From Cupriavidus basilensis (GTDB lineage Bacteria; Pseudomonadota; Gammaproteobacteria; Burkholderiales; Burkholderiaceae), in NCBI RefSeq assembly GCF_000832305.1, contig NZ_CP010536.1, positions 1,240,001 to 1,304,000 on the forward strand: a DNA stretch of 64,000 nt. Direction: 5' to 3'. The notes under the pieces were generated by a model. That model was not told the origin of the DNA. It did not search any database and saw nothing but the letters and a program-made list of their open reading frames with translations. Positions 18,713-27,048 of the stretch are shown here, one piece after another (within the stretch, counting starts at the first letter, position 1; every line of letters begins with the position of its first letter). The position numbers and the translations under genes are program-made.

Positions 18713-20221
18713 CTACCAAGGCGCGCTGTCGGCCTGGCGCTCGATGCGCACGGTGGCTGGCGGCAACGTGCTGTCGGCCTGCACCGCATAGGGCAGCGGC
18801 GGCCGGTATGGCGCCGGCACCGCCTGCCATAGCCGCTCGACCCACGCCCTGACCTCGGGGCTTGCCGGCGCCGACGCCGTGACACGCAGCGCCAGCTGCG
18901 CCCCGGCGGCGGGCTCGGCCCCCGACGGGGCGGACAGCAAGCGCTCCACCGCTAGCTGCGGTTCCTCCCGCAAGCTCATCGTCAACGTTCCCACTCTTTG
19001 CACGCGTGCGGCAGGCGCGGGTGCGCGTGCCGCATCGGCCTGCTGCGACGGGCTGGCACGCAGTGCCAGCCTGGGTGCATCGAAGGTGGGCGCTGGCGCC
19101 GGTGGCGCGATGGGTGCGATCGGGGCTGGCGGCGCTATGGCCGCCATCGGCGCGATCGGCGCCATGGATGCCATGGGTGCCGGGACACGTACCGCCGGCG
19201 CGGCCGCTGCGGCGGGAGGCGCTCCGGCGGAGAGCGAGCCCGCCATGCCTGCCGCGTTTTCCCTGGGTTCAGGTGCACGCCGCTGCGCTAGCCGGTCCGG
19301 CTCGCGCGGCGCGGCCTCGGCCGGTGCCTCGGCGGGCGGTGGGCGCAGGGGCTGTGCGTTGGCCGTGGCGGGCGGGCTGGCCGGCGCAGGCGCAGGCTGT
19401 GCGGCTTTAGTGGCGTTAGTGGCTTGAGCGGCGGGCGGAGGCACTGGCGCATCCGCGCGCGGCGACGCCGGCTGTCCCGCGGATTCCGCTTGCGGAACTG
19501 GGGCTGGGGCCGCTGGCTGCACCGCCGCTTGTGCAACCGGCTTGGCGGGTTCCGCCTGCTTTGCGGGCTTGTTCGCCGCCTTGTCCGCCTTGTCCGCCTT
19601 GTCCGCCGTGTCCGCCACGGGGGCCGGGGCTTGGGCGGGCAACGTGATTTCGCCGTTGCGCAGGTCAAGCTGGCGCATGACGATCTGCAGCGACAAGACG
19701 CCCACGCCGAGGGTGGCGGCGAGCGCGCCCAGCGCGGGCCACCAGCGCCGTGCGGGGCGGGCACGGGGCGGCTTGCCAGTTGACGCTTCGCCTTCGGCCG
19801 GTTGTGCGGACAGCGCCTGCTCACGCAGCCACGCCTGCGCAGCCTCGCTGACAGGCGCGCCGAGCACGCTTTGCGGCACGTCGCCGCGCCGGATTTCCTC
19901 CAGCACGGCATTGCGGCGCGTGGCCTGTGCCGCCTGGATCCGTGCGGCTTGCGCCATGACCGATGCCTGCAATCCCGCCGGCGGCGTGAAATCCAGCTCG
20001 TCATCGTCGGCGGGCGCCTCGGCTTGTTCGGCGTAGGCCCGGACCTTGGCCGGCAGCGAGGCAGGCGGCAGCGGCGCTGGCGCGTTGCGCGCCGCCTGCT
20101 CCGCACGCGCCGCGGCCAGCACCGAGGCCTCCAGCGAGGCGGGTGGTACAAAGGCGGGCAACTCGCGCAGCAATGCCGCGAGCCGGTCCTCGCCGGCGAT
20201 GAAGCGTTCGTCCGCGCTCAT
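18713..20221 (-). CDS. Membrane protein with Pro/Ala-rich domain, probable anti-sigma factor
   Basis: 502 residues. The amino-terminal cytoplasmic part carries three imperfect repeats of the form PPASLEASVLAAAR / PPASLPAKVRAYAE / PPAGLQASVMAQAA. One transmembrane segment lies at about 160-180 (WPALGALAATLGVGVLSLQI). A long Ala/Pro-rich linker follows, including a MAPIAP/IAPPAP run, then a folded carboxy-terminal region of about 120 residues (TLTMSLREEPQLAVERLL ... VRAWVERLWQAVPAPYRPPLPY). Its ATG overlaps the stop of the sigma factor gene, as expected for a cognate anti-sigma factor, but no zinc-binding anti-sigma motif is seen, so the role is inferred. Confidence 0.7.
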   Translation of the reverse strand: MSADERFIAGEDRLAALLRELPAFVPPASLEASVLAAARAEQAARNAPAPLPPASLPAKVRAYAEQAEAPADDDELDFTPPAGLQASVMAQAARIQAAQATRRNAVLEEIRRGDVPQSVLGAPVSEAAQAWLREQALSAQPAEGEASTGKPPRARPARRWWPALGALAATLGVGVLSLQIVMRQLDLRNGEITLPAQAPAPVADTADKADKADKAANKPAKQAEPAKPVAQAAVQPAAPAPVPQAESAGQPASPRADAPVPPPAAQATNATKAAQPAPAPASPPATANAQPLRPPPAEAPAEAAPREPDRLAQRRAPEPRENAAGMAGSLSAGAPPAAAAAPAVRVPAPMASMAPIAPMAAIAPPAPIAPIAPPAPAPTFDAPRLALRASPSQQADAARAPAPAARVQRVGTLTMSLREEPQLAVERLLSAPSGAEPAAGAQLALRVTASAPASPEVRAWVERLWQAVPAPYRPPLPYAVQADSTLPPATVRIERQADSAPW

Positions 20222-20838
20222 GGCAGCGGCTCCTGCGGCACCGTGGCCGCCAGGCTCTCGCGCAGCCGCGCAAAGGCGTAGCGCAGCCGGCTCTTGATGG
20301 TTTCGAACTTCTCGCCCAGCGTCAGGGCGATGTCCTCCACGCTCATCTCGCTGAAGAAGCGCAGCACGATCACCTCGCGCTGCGCCGCCGGCAGCGCCAG
20401 CAGCGCTTGCCGCACGCCCTGCAGGTTCTGGCGCAGCTGCGCCTCGGCCTCGGGGCTGAGATCGTCCGCCGGCAGGGCGAGGTGCGTCTCGTCGAGCATG
20501 TCGCGCTGGCGCTCGTAGGCACCGCGCAACTGGTCCAGCCAGGTATTGCGCGCGATCTGGAACAGGAAGGTGCGCAGGGCCGCGCTGGGCTGGTAGTCCG
20601 CGCAGCGGGTCATCAGCTTGACCCAGGTCTTCTGGGTCACGTCCTCGGCCTCGCCGGTGTTGCCCTGGCAAAGCCAGGCCACGTAGTTGTACAGCGCTGC
20701 GTTGTGGCGGCGGAACAGCTCGGCCACCGGCTGCTCGATCAGGCCGTTGGCGACCAGCAGCATCAGGTCGGTATCCGGCAGCGCGGACAGTCCGGCAGAG
20801 GATGGGGAGGGCGGGGCGCCACGTGGGGAGGCATGCAT
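20218..20838 (-). CDS. Sigma-70 family (ECF-like) RNA polymerase sigma factor
   Basis: 206 residues from the ATG at 20838. Region 2: ELFRRHNAALYNYVAWLCQGNTGEAEDVTQKTWVKLM with FLFQIARNTWLDQLRG. Region 4: ALLALPAAQREVIVLRFFSEMSVEDIALTLGEKFETIKSRLRYAFARLRE. The spacing fits an extracytoplasmic function sigma factor. Upstream in-frame ATG codons would add a basic segment without similarity. It is followed by a membrane protein with ATGA overlap and preceded by a VWA lipoprotein on the other side. Confidence 0.9.
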   Translation of the reverse strand: MHASPRGAPPSPSSAGLSALPDTDLMLLVANGLIEQPVAELFRRHNAALYNYVAWLCQGNTGEAEDVTQKTWVKLMTRCADYQPSAALRTFLFQIARNTWLDQLRGAYERQRDMLDETHLALPADDLSPEAEAQLRQNLQGVRQALLALPAAQREVIVLRFFSEMSVEDIALTLGEKFETIKSRLRYAFARLRESLAATVPQEPLP

Positions 20839-20936
20839 GCGCGGGAGTATATGACAGCCCCGCGCGCCGCTGCGAGGGGCTGTGCATGCCGGGTGCCTGC
20901 GCGCGGGCAACCCGGCGGATGGTGAGCGAGGCGGCC

Positions 20937-22739
20937 TCAGCGTGGCGGCTCCCTGGCAGGCTCGCCGCTTTGCGCCAGCGGGGCGCGCGTGGACAGGGCC
21001 TGCGCCAGGTCGACCAGCTTGATGAATTCGCCGCGGTAGCCAAAGCGGTCGGTGCCGCGCGCGCCGAGCGCCAGGGTGCGCGCGTCGGCATAGGTCCAGC
21101 CGTTGACATGATTGCCGCCACGCAGTATCTGGCCGAAGCCGGCTACCGCCGCGGCGAAGCGCAAGGCATCGTCGGCCTGCGCCAGCGGCCGCACCGCGCT
21201 GTCCTGCACGGTCAGGTCGATCAGCTCGCTGGCTTGCGCCTGCGGCAGCTTGTAGCGCAGCTTGATGTGGGCCAGCTCGCCAGCGGTGCCCTTGTCCGGC
21301 TGGGCGGCGGGGCTCGCCGGCTGGTAGCGCAGCGGCTCGATCAGGCCGGGCTGGCCCGCCAGCGTCAGTTCATAGAGCGCTGTCACGGTGTGGCCGGCGC
21401 CGATGTCGCCGGCGTCGACCTGGTCGTTGTTGAAATCCTCGCGCCTGAGCGCGCGGTTTTCATAGCCGATCAGGCGGTATTCCTTGACCGTGGCGGGGTT
21501 GAACTCGACCTGGATCTTGACGTCGCGCGCCACCGTCGCCAGCGTGGAGCTGAACTCTTCGACCAGCACCTTCTGGCCTTCCATCAGGTTGTCGATGTAC
21601 GAGTAGGCGCCATCGCCCGCGTCGGCCAGTTGCTCCATCATCTGGTCGTTGTAGTTGCCGGTGCCAAAGCCCAGCGTGGACAGAGACACGCCGGACTTGC
21701 GCTTCTCCGCGACCAGGGCCTTGAGCTGGCGCAAGTCGGTGATGCCCACGTTGAAATCGCCATCGGTGGCTAGCAGCACGCGGTTGATGCCGCCCGCGAT
21801 AAAGCTCTGCTGCGCAGCCTGGTAGGCCAGCGCGATGCCGCTCGCGCCGGCGGTCGAGCCGCCCGCTGCCAGGGAGTCGATGGCCGACGAGATGGTTGCC
21901 TTGTCGCTGCCCGACGTTGGCGGCAGCACCACGCGCGTGCCGCTGGCGTAGGTCACCAGCGTGATGCGGTCCTGCGCGCGCAGCGCGTTGGTCAGCAGCT
22001 TGAGCGAGGACTTCAGCAGCGGCAGCTTGTCGGGCGAATACATCGACCCCGACACATCGACCAGGAAGACCAGGTTGGCCGGCGGCAGGCTGTCGCGCGC
22101 CGCGTCGGCCGCCTTGATGCCGATGCGCAGCAGCACGTTGCGCGCTTGCCATGGCGCGGGCGCGGCGTCAGCGTGCACGGCAAAGGGCCGGCCGTCGCGC
22201 GGCTGCGCGTAGTCGTACGGGAAGTAGTTGACCATTTCCTCCACGCGCACCGCGTCGGCCGGCGGCAGGCGGCCGGCATTGAGCAGGCGGCGCACATTGC
22301 TGTAGCTGCCGGTGTCGACGTCGATGCTGAAGGTCGAGACAGGCGCTTGCGCTACCTGCTGCACGCCGTTCTCGTCGATGGCGCCATAGCGCTCACGGTC
22401 TGGCCCGGGCAGCTGCTGCGGATAGGGCTTGGGGCGTGCCATCAGGGTCATGGGCGGCGCAGGCATGGCGCGCATGGCAGGCGCGTAGGCATCGGCCATG
22501 GCGCCGGCGATCGCCTCCCTGGCGGCAGGCGCGGTATTGCGGGCCTGTGCCATGGGTACGGTGGGCACGGACTGCACGGGAGCGGCCGGGGCAACCGGGG
22601 GTGGTGCCACCGGCTGCGTGGCCGGTGCCGCGTTGTCGGCGCGCGCGGGCAGATCCGGCGGGGTAGGGGCAGTGGTGGAATGACCACCGCAAGCGGCCAC
22701 CGCAAAGGCGATGGCCAAGGCTCCCAAGCGCTTAAGCAT
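20937..22739 (-). CDS. VWA-domain lipoprotein (YfbK-like)
   Basis: 600 residues. The signal peptide ends in the lipobox AVAAC with Cys17, followed by a Pro/Ala-rich stretch to about 65. FSIDVDTGSYSNVRRLLNAGRLPPADAVRVEEMVNYF is the YfbK/DUF3520-associated amino-terminal domain; the MIDAS motif DVSGSM is at 228-233 in a von Willebrand A domain. The carboxy-terminal part (ALYELTLAG ... LKLRYKLPQ-like) matches DUF3520. A good AGGAGA ribosome binding site precedes the ATG. It runs in the same direction as the sigma and anti-sigma genes, with 98 bases between them. Confidence 0.88.
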   Translation of the reverse strand: MLKRLGALAIAFAVAACGGHSTTAPTPPDLPARADNAAPATQPVAPPPVAPAAPVQSVPTVPMAQARNTAPAAREAIAGAMADAYAPAMRAMPAPPMTLMARPKPYPQQLPGPDRERYGAIDENGVQQVAQAPVSTFSIDVDTGSYSNVRRLLNAGRLPPADAVRVEEMVNYFPYDYAQPRDGRPFAVHADAAPAPWQARNVLLRIGIKAADAARDSLPPANLVFLVDVSGSMYSPDKLPLLKSSLKLLTNALRAQDRITLVTYASGTRVVLPPTSGSDKATISSAIDSLAAGGSTAGASGIALAYQAAQQSFIAGGINRVLLATDGDFNVGITDLRQLKALVAEKRKSGVSLSTLGFGTGNYNDQMMEQLADAGDGAYSYIDNLMEGQKVLVEEFSSTLATVARDVKIQVEFNPATVKEYRLIGYENRALRREDFNNDQVDAGDIGAGHTVTALYELTLAGQPGLIEPLRYQPASPAAQPDKGTAGELAHIKLRYKLPQAQASELIDLTVQDSAVRPLAQADDALRFAAAVAGFGQILRGGNHVNGWTYADARTLALGARGTDRFGYRGEFIKLVDLAQALSTRAPLAQSGEPAREPPR

Positions 22740-22868
22740 GTTCTTTTCTCCTGAAGGGCCGCGCCGGCGATGCCGGCGGCAGGGCGCTGTCAGTGAAACG
22801 AGGCAGCCTGGAGCAAGGGGTTAAGCGCGAGCAAAAAAGTCAGAATTCGCCAAGACCCGGCATGCGGG

Positions 22869-23876
22869 TCAGTCGAGCCGGATGTCGGCCTGCTTCACCA
22901 CGGTTGCCCAGCGTGCCCGCTCGGCGACGAAGAACTTGTTTGTCTCCGGTGGCGTCATGGTCACCACTTCCGCCCCCTGGCCGGCGAGCTGCGCGCGCAC
23001 TTCCGGCGAGCGGATGATGCGGATCAGTTCGCTGCTGATGCGTGCCACCAGCGCATCGGGCATGCCCGCGGGCGCCATCACGCCTTGCCAGGTGCCAGAC
23101 TCGAAGCCCGGCACCCCTTGCTCGGCGATGGTAGGCACTTGCCCCACCAGCGGCATGCGGGTCTTCTTGGACACCGCGATCACCTTCAGCTTGCCGGCCT
23201 GCACCTGGGGCAGCGTCGCCAGCATGCCGTTCATCAGCACCTGGGCGGTGCCGCCCACGGTATCGGCCACCGCCTGCGCACCGCCTTTGTATGGCACGTA
23301 CTGCCACTTCGCGCCGGTAGCCTGCGCCACCGCCACGCCCGCCAGGTGCGGCGCGCTGCCGATGGCGGTCACGGCGAAGTTGAGCTGGGTGCGCTTGGAC
23401 AGGTCCACCAGTTCCTTGAGGTTACTGACCTGCACCGAGGGATGGACCACCAGCAGATGCGGCGAATACGCCAGCATGGAAACGCCCCTCAGGTCCTTGC
23501 CGGGATCGAACGTGAGTTTGGTGTAGACGGACGGGCTGATGGCCAGCGCGCCGACATCGCACAGCAGCAACGTGTGATTGTCGGCGCCGGCCTGCGCGAC
23601 CATGGCGGCGCCGATATTGCCGTTGGCGCCTGGGCGGTTATCCACCACGATGGGTTGGCCGAGCGCCTCGCCGAGCTGGCGGCTGATCAGGCGCGCAATG
23701 ATGTCGGATGAGCCGCCGGCGGGATAGGGTACAACCAGCCGGATCGGGCGGGTAGGCCAGTCGGCGGCTTTCGCCGTGGACGACAGCAGCGTGCCGGCTG
23801 CGCCCAGGCTGCCAAGCGTGGCGGTTGCGCCCAGGGTCGAGAGTTGGGTCAGGAAGGTGCGGCGGCTGCTTGGCAT
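22869..23876 (-). CDS. Bug-family (TctC) solute-binding protein
   Basis: 335 residues with a Tat-like signal (SSRRTFLTQLSTLG...) ending near AKAADWPTRP. Typical Bug motifs are RPIRLVVPYPAGGSSDIIARLI, VVDNRPGANGNIGA and the AKWQYVPYKGGAQAV loop. Such proteins bind carboxylates in the periplasm for TctAB-type carriers, but no tctA or tctB is near, so it is an orphan. The ATG at 23876 is chosen for the signal peptide; the frame remains open upstream to 24056. Confidence 0.9.
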   Translation of the reverse strand: MPSSRRTFLTQLSTLGATATLGSLGAAGTLLSSTAKAADWPTRPIRLVVPYPAGGSSDIIARLISRQLGEALGQPIVVDNRPGANGNIGAAMVAQAGADNHTLLLCDVGALAISPSVYTKLTFDPGKDLRGVSMLAYSPHLLVVHPSVQVSNLKELVDLSKRTQLNFAVTAIGSAPHLAGVAVAQATGAKWQYVPYKGGAQAVADTVGGTAQVLMNGMLATLPQVQAGKLKVIAVSKKTRMPLVGQVPTIAEQGVPGFESGTWQGVMAPAGMPDALVARISSELIRIIRSPEVRAQLAGQGAEVVTMTPPETNKFFVAERARWATVVKQADIRLD

Positions 23877-24082
23877 TGGCGTTGTCTCCGGCTTTGTCTT
23901 TGTTGTATGTTGTCGTATATGTTGAATCATAGCCGGAAGTACTGGGCGGGTCCAGGGCATTTTCTGGCAGCGCTCTGGGTGTGAGGGATGGCGAACCCGG
24001 TGCGGGTCGCAGTGAGGTGATTGGAGGTGATTGCCGAAAACAGGGCAACACATCATCTGATACGATAACTTGTCCCGTAAAA

Positions 24083-24113
24083 AAACCTCTTCCCCGCGCT
24101 TGGGAAGAGGTTT
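24083..24113 (-). terminator. Intrinsic terminator of the APH-like gene
   Basis: AAACCTCTTCCC / GGGAAGAGGTTT, a 12-base perfect stem with a 7-base loop, followed leftward by a T tract (plus-strand A run at 24079-24085). It sits 30 bases past the stop of the gene at 24143. Confidence 0.85.
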
Positions 24114-24142
24114 CCTGATGATTCCGGCGAAGTGTCGGATTG

Positions 24143-25219
24143 TTATTGCTTTGCCTTCTTTGCGTACTCCCAGCCCATTTCCGCCATCGGCCGGGCACGC
24201 TTTCCTGCATCCGCGGCCTGCGCGGAGGAGGCCGTCCCGTCCACCACGCGCTTCATGATCCCCTGCAGGATGCCGGCAATCCGGAACATGCTGAACGCCA
24301 GGTAGAAATTCCAGTCACCGGTGATCGGCCGGCCGGTGCGTTGCTCGTAGGTACGGCGGTAAGTGGCCTCGTCAGGGATGCCAAGTCCGGCATGGTCCAG
24401 GCCAGCGATGCCGCGGAACTGTCCCGGGGCGATGTGCCAGCTCATGCAGTGGTAGCCGAAGTCGGCCATCGGGTGCCCCAGCGTGGACAGTTCCCAGTCG
24501 AGGACGGCCAGCACGCGGGGCTCGGTGGGGTGGAACATGAGGTTGTCCAGCCGGTAGTCGCCATGCACGATGGACGTAAGATCGGCGTCTTCCTGCGGGA
24601 TATGCTCGGGCAGCCAGGCCATCAGCGAGTCCATGGCCGGGATGCTCTCGGTCTCGGACAGCTTGTACTGCTTGGTCCAGCGCTCGATCTGGCGCGAGAA
24701 GTAGTTGCCCGGCTTGCCGTAGTCGCCCAGGCCGATGGCCTTGTAGTCGACGGTGTGCAGCGCGGAGATGACGCGGTTCATCTCGTCGTAGATGGCGGCG
24801 CGCTCGGCCGGCGTCATGTCGGGCAGCGACTGGTCCCACAGCACGCGCCCGGCGACGAATTCCATGATGTAGAAGGCGCGGCCGATCACGGTTTCGTCTT
24901 CGCACAGCGCGTACATCCTGGCCACTGGCACATCGGTGCCGGCCAGTGCGGCCATCACGCGGTATTCGCGCTCGATGGCGTGGGCCGAAGGCAGCAGCTT
25001 GGACTTGGGGCCCGGCTTGGCGCGCATCACGTAGGTCTGGCCCGGCGTGATCAGCTTGAAGGTGGGGTTGGACTGGCCGCCCTTGAACTGCTCGATGGAG
25101 AGCGGGCCGGCAAAGCCGGCGACATGCTCGCGCATCCAGGCTTCCAGCGCGGCCATGTCAAAGCGTTGCTGCTCGGCTACCTCGCGGGTGCCTTCGAAAT
25201 TCGAAACGTTGGTGCTCAT
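24143..25219 (-). CDS. Phosphotransferase family protein (APH fold, ACAD10/11-like)
   Basis: 358 residues with a protein-kinase-like aminoglycoside phosphotransferase fold. GGQSNPTFKLITPGQTYVMRAKP is the nucleotide-binding part; IVHGDYRLDNLMF is the catalytic loop, and VLDWELSTLGHPMADFGYH the metal-binding DxD-like site. Close relatives are fused or adjacent to acyl-CoA dehydrogenases (ACAD10/11) and phosphorylate 4-hydroxyacyl-CoA; location in a beta-oxidation gene group agrees. The leader contains a 9-bp tandem repeat. Confidence 0.88.
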   Translation of the reverse strand: MSTNVSNFEGTREVAEQQRFDMAALEAWMREHVAGFAGPLSIEQFKGGQSNPTFKLITPGQTYVMRAKPGPKSKLLPSAHAIEREYRVMAALAGTDVPVARMYALCEDETVIGRAFYIMEFVAGRVLWDQSLPDMTPAERAAIYDEMNRVISALHTVDYKAIGLGDYGKPGNYFSRQIERWTKQYKLSETESIPAMDSLMAWLPEHIPQEDADLTSIVHGDYRLDNLMFHPTEPRVLAVLDWELSTLGHPMADFGYHCMSWHIAPGQFRGIAGLDHAGLGIPDEATYRRTYEQRTGRPITGDWNFYLAFSMFRIAGILQGIMKRVVDGTASSAQAADAGKRARPMAEMGWEYAKKAKQ

Positions 25220-25269
25220 GCTGTCTCCGTGTTTTCGGTATGTTCCGGGTTTTTCGAGATTCGATTACG

Positions 25270-25305
25270 TCTGTCTTGTCTGTCTTGTCTGTCTTGTCCG
25301 TCTTG
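25270..25305. repeat. Four 9-bp tandem repeats (TCTGTCTTG)
   Basis: Units at 25270, 25279, 25288 and 25297; the last has one change (TCCGTCTTG). They lie in the 117-base spacer between the histidine phosphatase gene and the APH-like gene. A minisatellite of this kind may vary in copy number between strains. Confidence 0.85.
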
Positions 25306-25336
25306 TCTGTTTCATCTTTATCTCTATGCGGCGTGG

Positions 25337-26071
25337 CTAGCTGGCCGGCCCGCGCAGGTCGCGAAAGCGCAGATATTGATGCAGCAACACTTCCATGGTG
25401 GTGTGGCGCGTACCGCTGTGCACTGGCGTGGGCGGCGAGTAGTTCATCATGCGCACCACCCAGTCCAGCGGATCGTCGCCCACGTCCAGCACATTGATGC
25501 AGCCGGCGGTTTGCATCAGGCTGCCGTAGAACACGCGGCGCCCGCAGGTGATGGCGTGGGAGAGGATGGCGCGGTTGGTGCCGCCATGCAGGACCAGCAG
25601 GGCGGTGTCCCAGTTCGGGTCGTCGCGCAGGCGGCGCAGCGCAGGCAGCACGCGGTCAAGGAATTCACCCACGCTCTCGCCATCGAGGAAGCGCTTGTCT
25701 TCGGGCACTTCGCCTTCGAAGGCGCCGATAAAGGCATCGCGCAGCTTGTCGTCGCTGATGCCTTGCAGCTTGCCGCCGCGGATTTCCTGCAGCTCGGGCC
25801 AGGTTTCCATCGCGGCATCGGCCATGCCGGGCAACGCCGCCACCACGCGCTCGGCGGTCTCCACCGTGCGCGGCAGCCCGCTGACGATGATGCGGTCAAA
25901 GCCAATGTTCTCGGCGGCAAAGGCACGGCCAGCCGCGCTGGCCTGCACGCGCCCGGTCTCGTTGAGCGGCACCAGCTCGGGCAGCGCGGGGCGCCCGGTC
26001 TCGTCGAAGTAGGTCACCGCGCCATGGCGCATCAGGTAGATGCGGCGGCGGGGCGAGGGCGGCAATTCCAT
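25337..26071 (-). CDS. Histidine phosphatase (phosphoglycerate mutase-like) family protein
   Basis: 244 residues. RRRIYLMRHGAVTYF holds the catalytic His of the RHG motif; the second His lies in LLVLHGGTNRAILS. PLNETGRVQASAAGRA and IIVSGLPRTVETAE are conserved around the pocket. The ATG at 26071 is preferred over that at 26119 because GGAGACTTGC precedes it. It travels with the APH-like gene upstream of it in acyl-CoA gene groups of this lineage; the substrate is unknown. Confidence 0.88.
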   Translation of the reverse strand: MELPPSPRRRIYLMRHGAVTYFDETGRPALPELVPLNETGRVQASAAGRAFAAENIGFDRIIVSGLPRTVETAERVVAALPGMADAAMETWPELQEIRGGKLQGISDDKLRDAFIGAFEGEVPEDKRFLDGESVGEFLDRVLPALRRLRDDPNWDTALLVLHGGTNRAILSHAITCGRRVFYGSLMQTAGCINVLDVGDDPLDWVVRMMNYSPPTPVHSGTRHTTMEVLLHQYLRFRDLRGPAS

Positions 26072-26176
26072 GCAAGTCTCCGGTGCTTGTGCTTCTGTGC
26101 CTGTCTGCGCGGGCATCATTGGCGTGGCATTGCGAGGCCGGGTACGCGCGTTGGCGAACCCGGCGGGCAGGGCGGC

Positions 26177-26956
26177 TTAGCGGTAGTTCGGCTTGCGCTT
26201 TTCCAGGAAGGCGCCGATGCCTTCACCGCCATCCTTGTGATGCAGCGCGGCCACGAAGTTGTCGCGTTCTTGCGCCAGGTGCTCGGTCAGGCTGGCGGTG
26301 GCGGCGTGGTTGATCAGGCCCTTGATGCGGCCCATGGCGTGCGGCGAGCGCGTGGCCAGCGATTCGCCCAGGCGCAGCGCTTCGGTCAGCGCCTGGCCGG
26401 GCGGCACCACGCGGTTGACCAGCCCGAAATGCGCCAGGCGCGCGGCATCCACGGGCTTGCCTTCCATGATCAGTTCGGAGGCGAGCTGCCGGGGCAGGGC
26501 GCGGGCCAGCTCGTACGAGCCACCGCCGTCAGGCGTCAGGCCAACGTTGACGTAGGCCATCACGAACTTGGCGTCGCTGGCGGCCACCACGAAATCGCAG
26601 GCGAGCACCAGCGAGAAGCCGGCGCCCGCCGCGGGGCCTTCCACGGCGGCGATGATCGGCTTGGGGAAGGCGTGCAGCGTTTCGATCCAGTGGTTCAGGA
26701 CTTCGATGCTCTCGGCTTGCACCTCGCGCGGCTTGGCGCGGTTGCCAAGCAGGCGGTTGAGGTTGCCGCCGGCGCAGAACACGCCATCGGCGCCGGTGAT
26801 CACCACCGCGCGGATTTCGTCGTCGCGCGAGGCCAGCTCAAGCGCTTGCTGCGAGGCCGCGTAGATGTCCGGATGCAGCGCGTTGCGTGCCTCGGGGTTC
26901 GAGATGGTCAGCACCAGGGTGGTGTCGACGCGTTCGGATAGCAGCTGTGCGGTCAT
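26177..26956 (-). CDS. Enoyl-CoA hydratase/isomerase family protein
   Basis: 259 residues of crotonase fold. GVFCAGGNLNRLL forms the first oxyanion-hole segment and AAVEGPAAGAGFSLVLACDFVVAA the second; VNVGLTPDGGGSYELARALPRQLASELIMEG follows with a Gly instead of one of the two usual catalytic Glu positions, so hydratase versus isomerase activity is open. Upstream residues in the open frame have no similarity, so 26956 is used. Same strand as the 3-hydroxyacyl-CoA dehydrogenase gene. Confidence 0.88.
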   Translation of the reverse strand: MTAQLLSERVDTTLVLTISNPEARNALHPDIYAASQQALELASRDDEIRAVVITGADGVFCAGGNLNRLLGNRAKPREVQAESIEVLNHWIETLHAFPKPIIAAVEGPAAGAGFSLVLACDFVVAASDAKFVMAYVNVGLTPDGGGSYELARALPRQLASELIMEGKPVDAARLAHFGLVNRVVPPGQALTEALRLGESLATRSPHAMGRIKGLINHAATASLTEHLAQERDNFVAALHHKDGGEGIGAFLEKRKPNYR

Positions 26957-27011
26957 GGCGGCCTGTGCGGATGAGCGAATGCAACGATGCAATGCGGTGT
27001 TGGATACGAAA

Positions 27012-27042
27012 CGACCGCAGGCCGGAAACAAGCCTGCGGTCG
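27012..27042 (-). terminator. Hairpin after the 3-hydroxyacyl-CoA dehydrogenase gene
   Basis: CGACCGCAGGC / GCCTGCGGTCG, an 11-base stem with a 9-base loop, directly after the stop at 27049. Only a short T-rich tail follows (TTTCGTAT), so termination may be partial and allow read-through into the hydratase gene. Confidence 0.6.
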
Positions 27043-27048
27043 CGGTTC

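Noticed and set aside
24140..26941. Open frame of 933 codons on the plus strand
   Set aside because: It is antisense to the APH-like, phosphatase and hydratase genes, all of which carry intact catalytic motifs on the minus strand.
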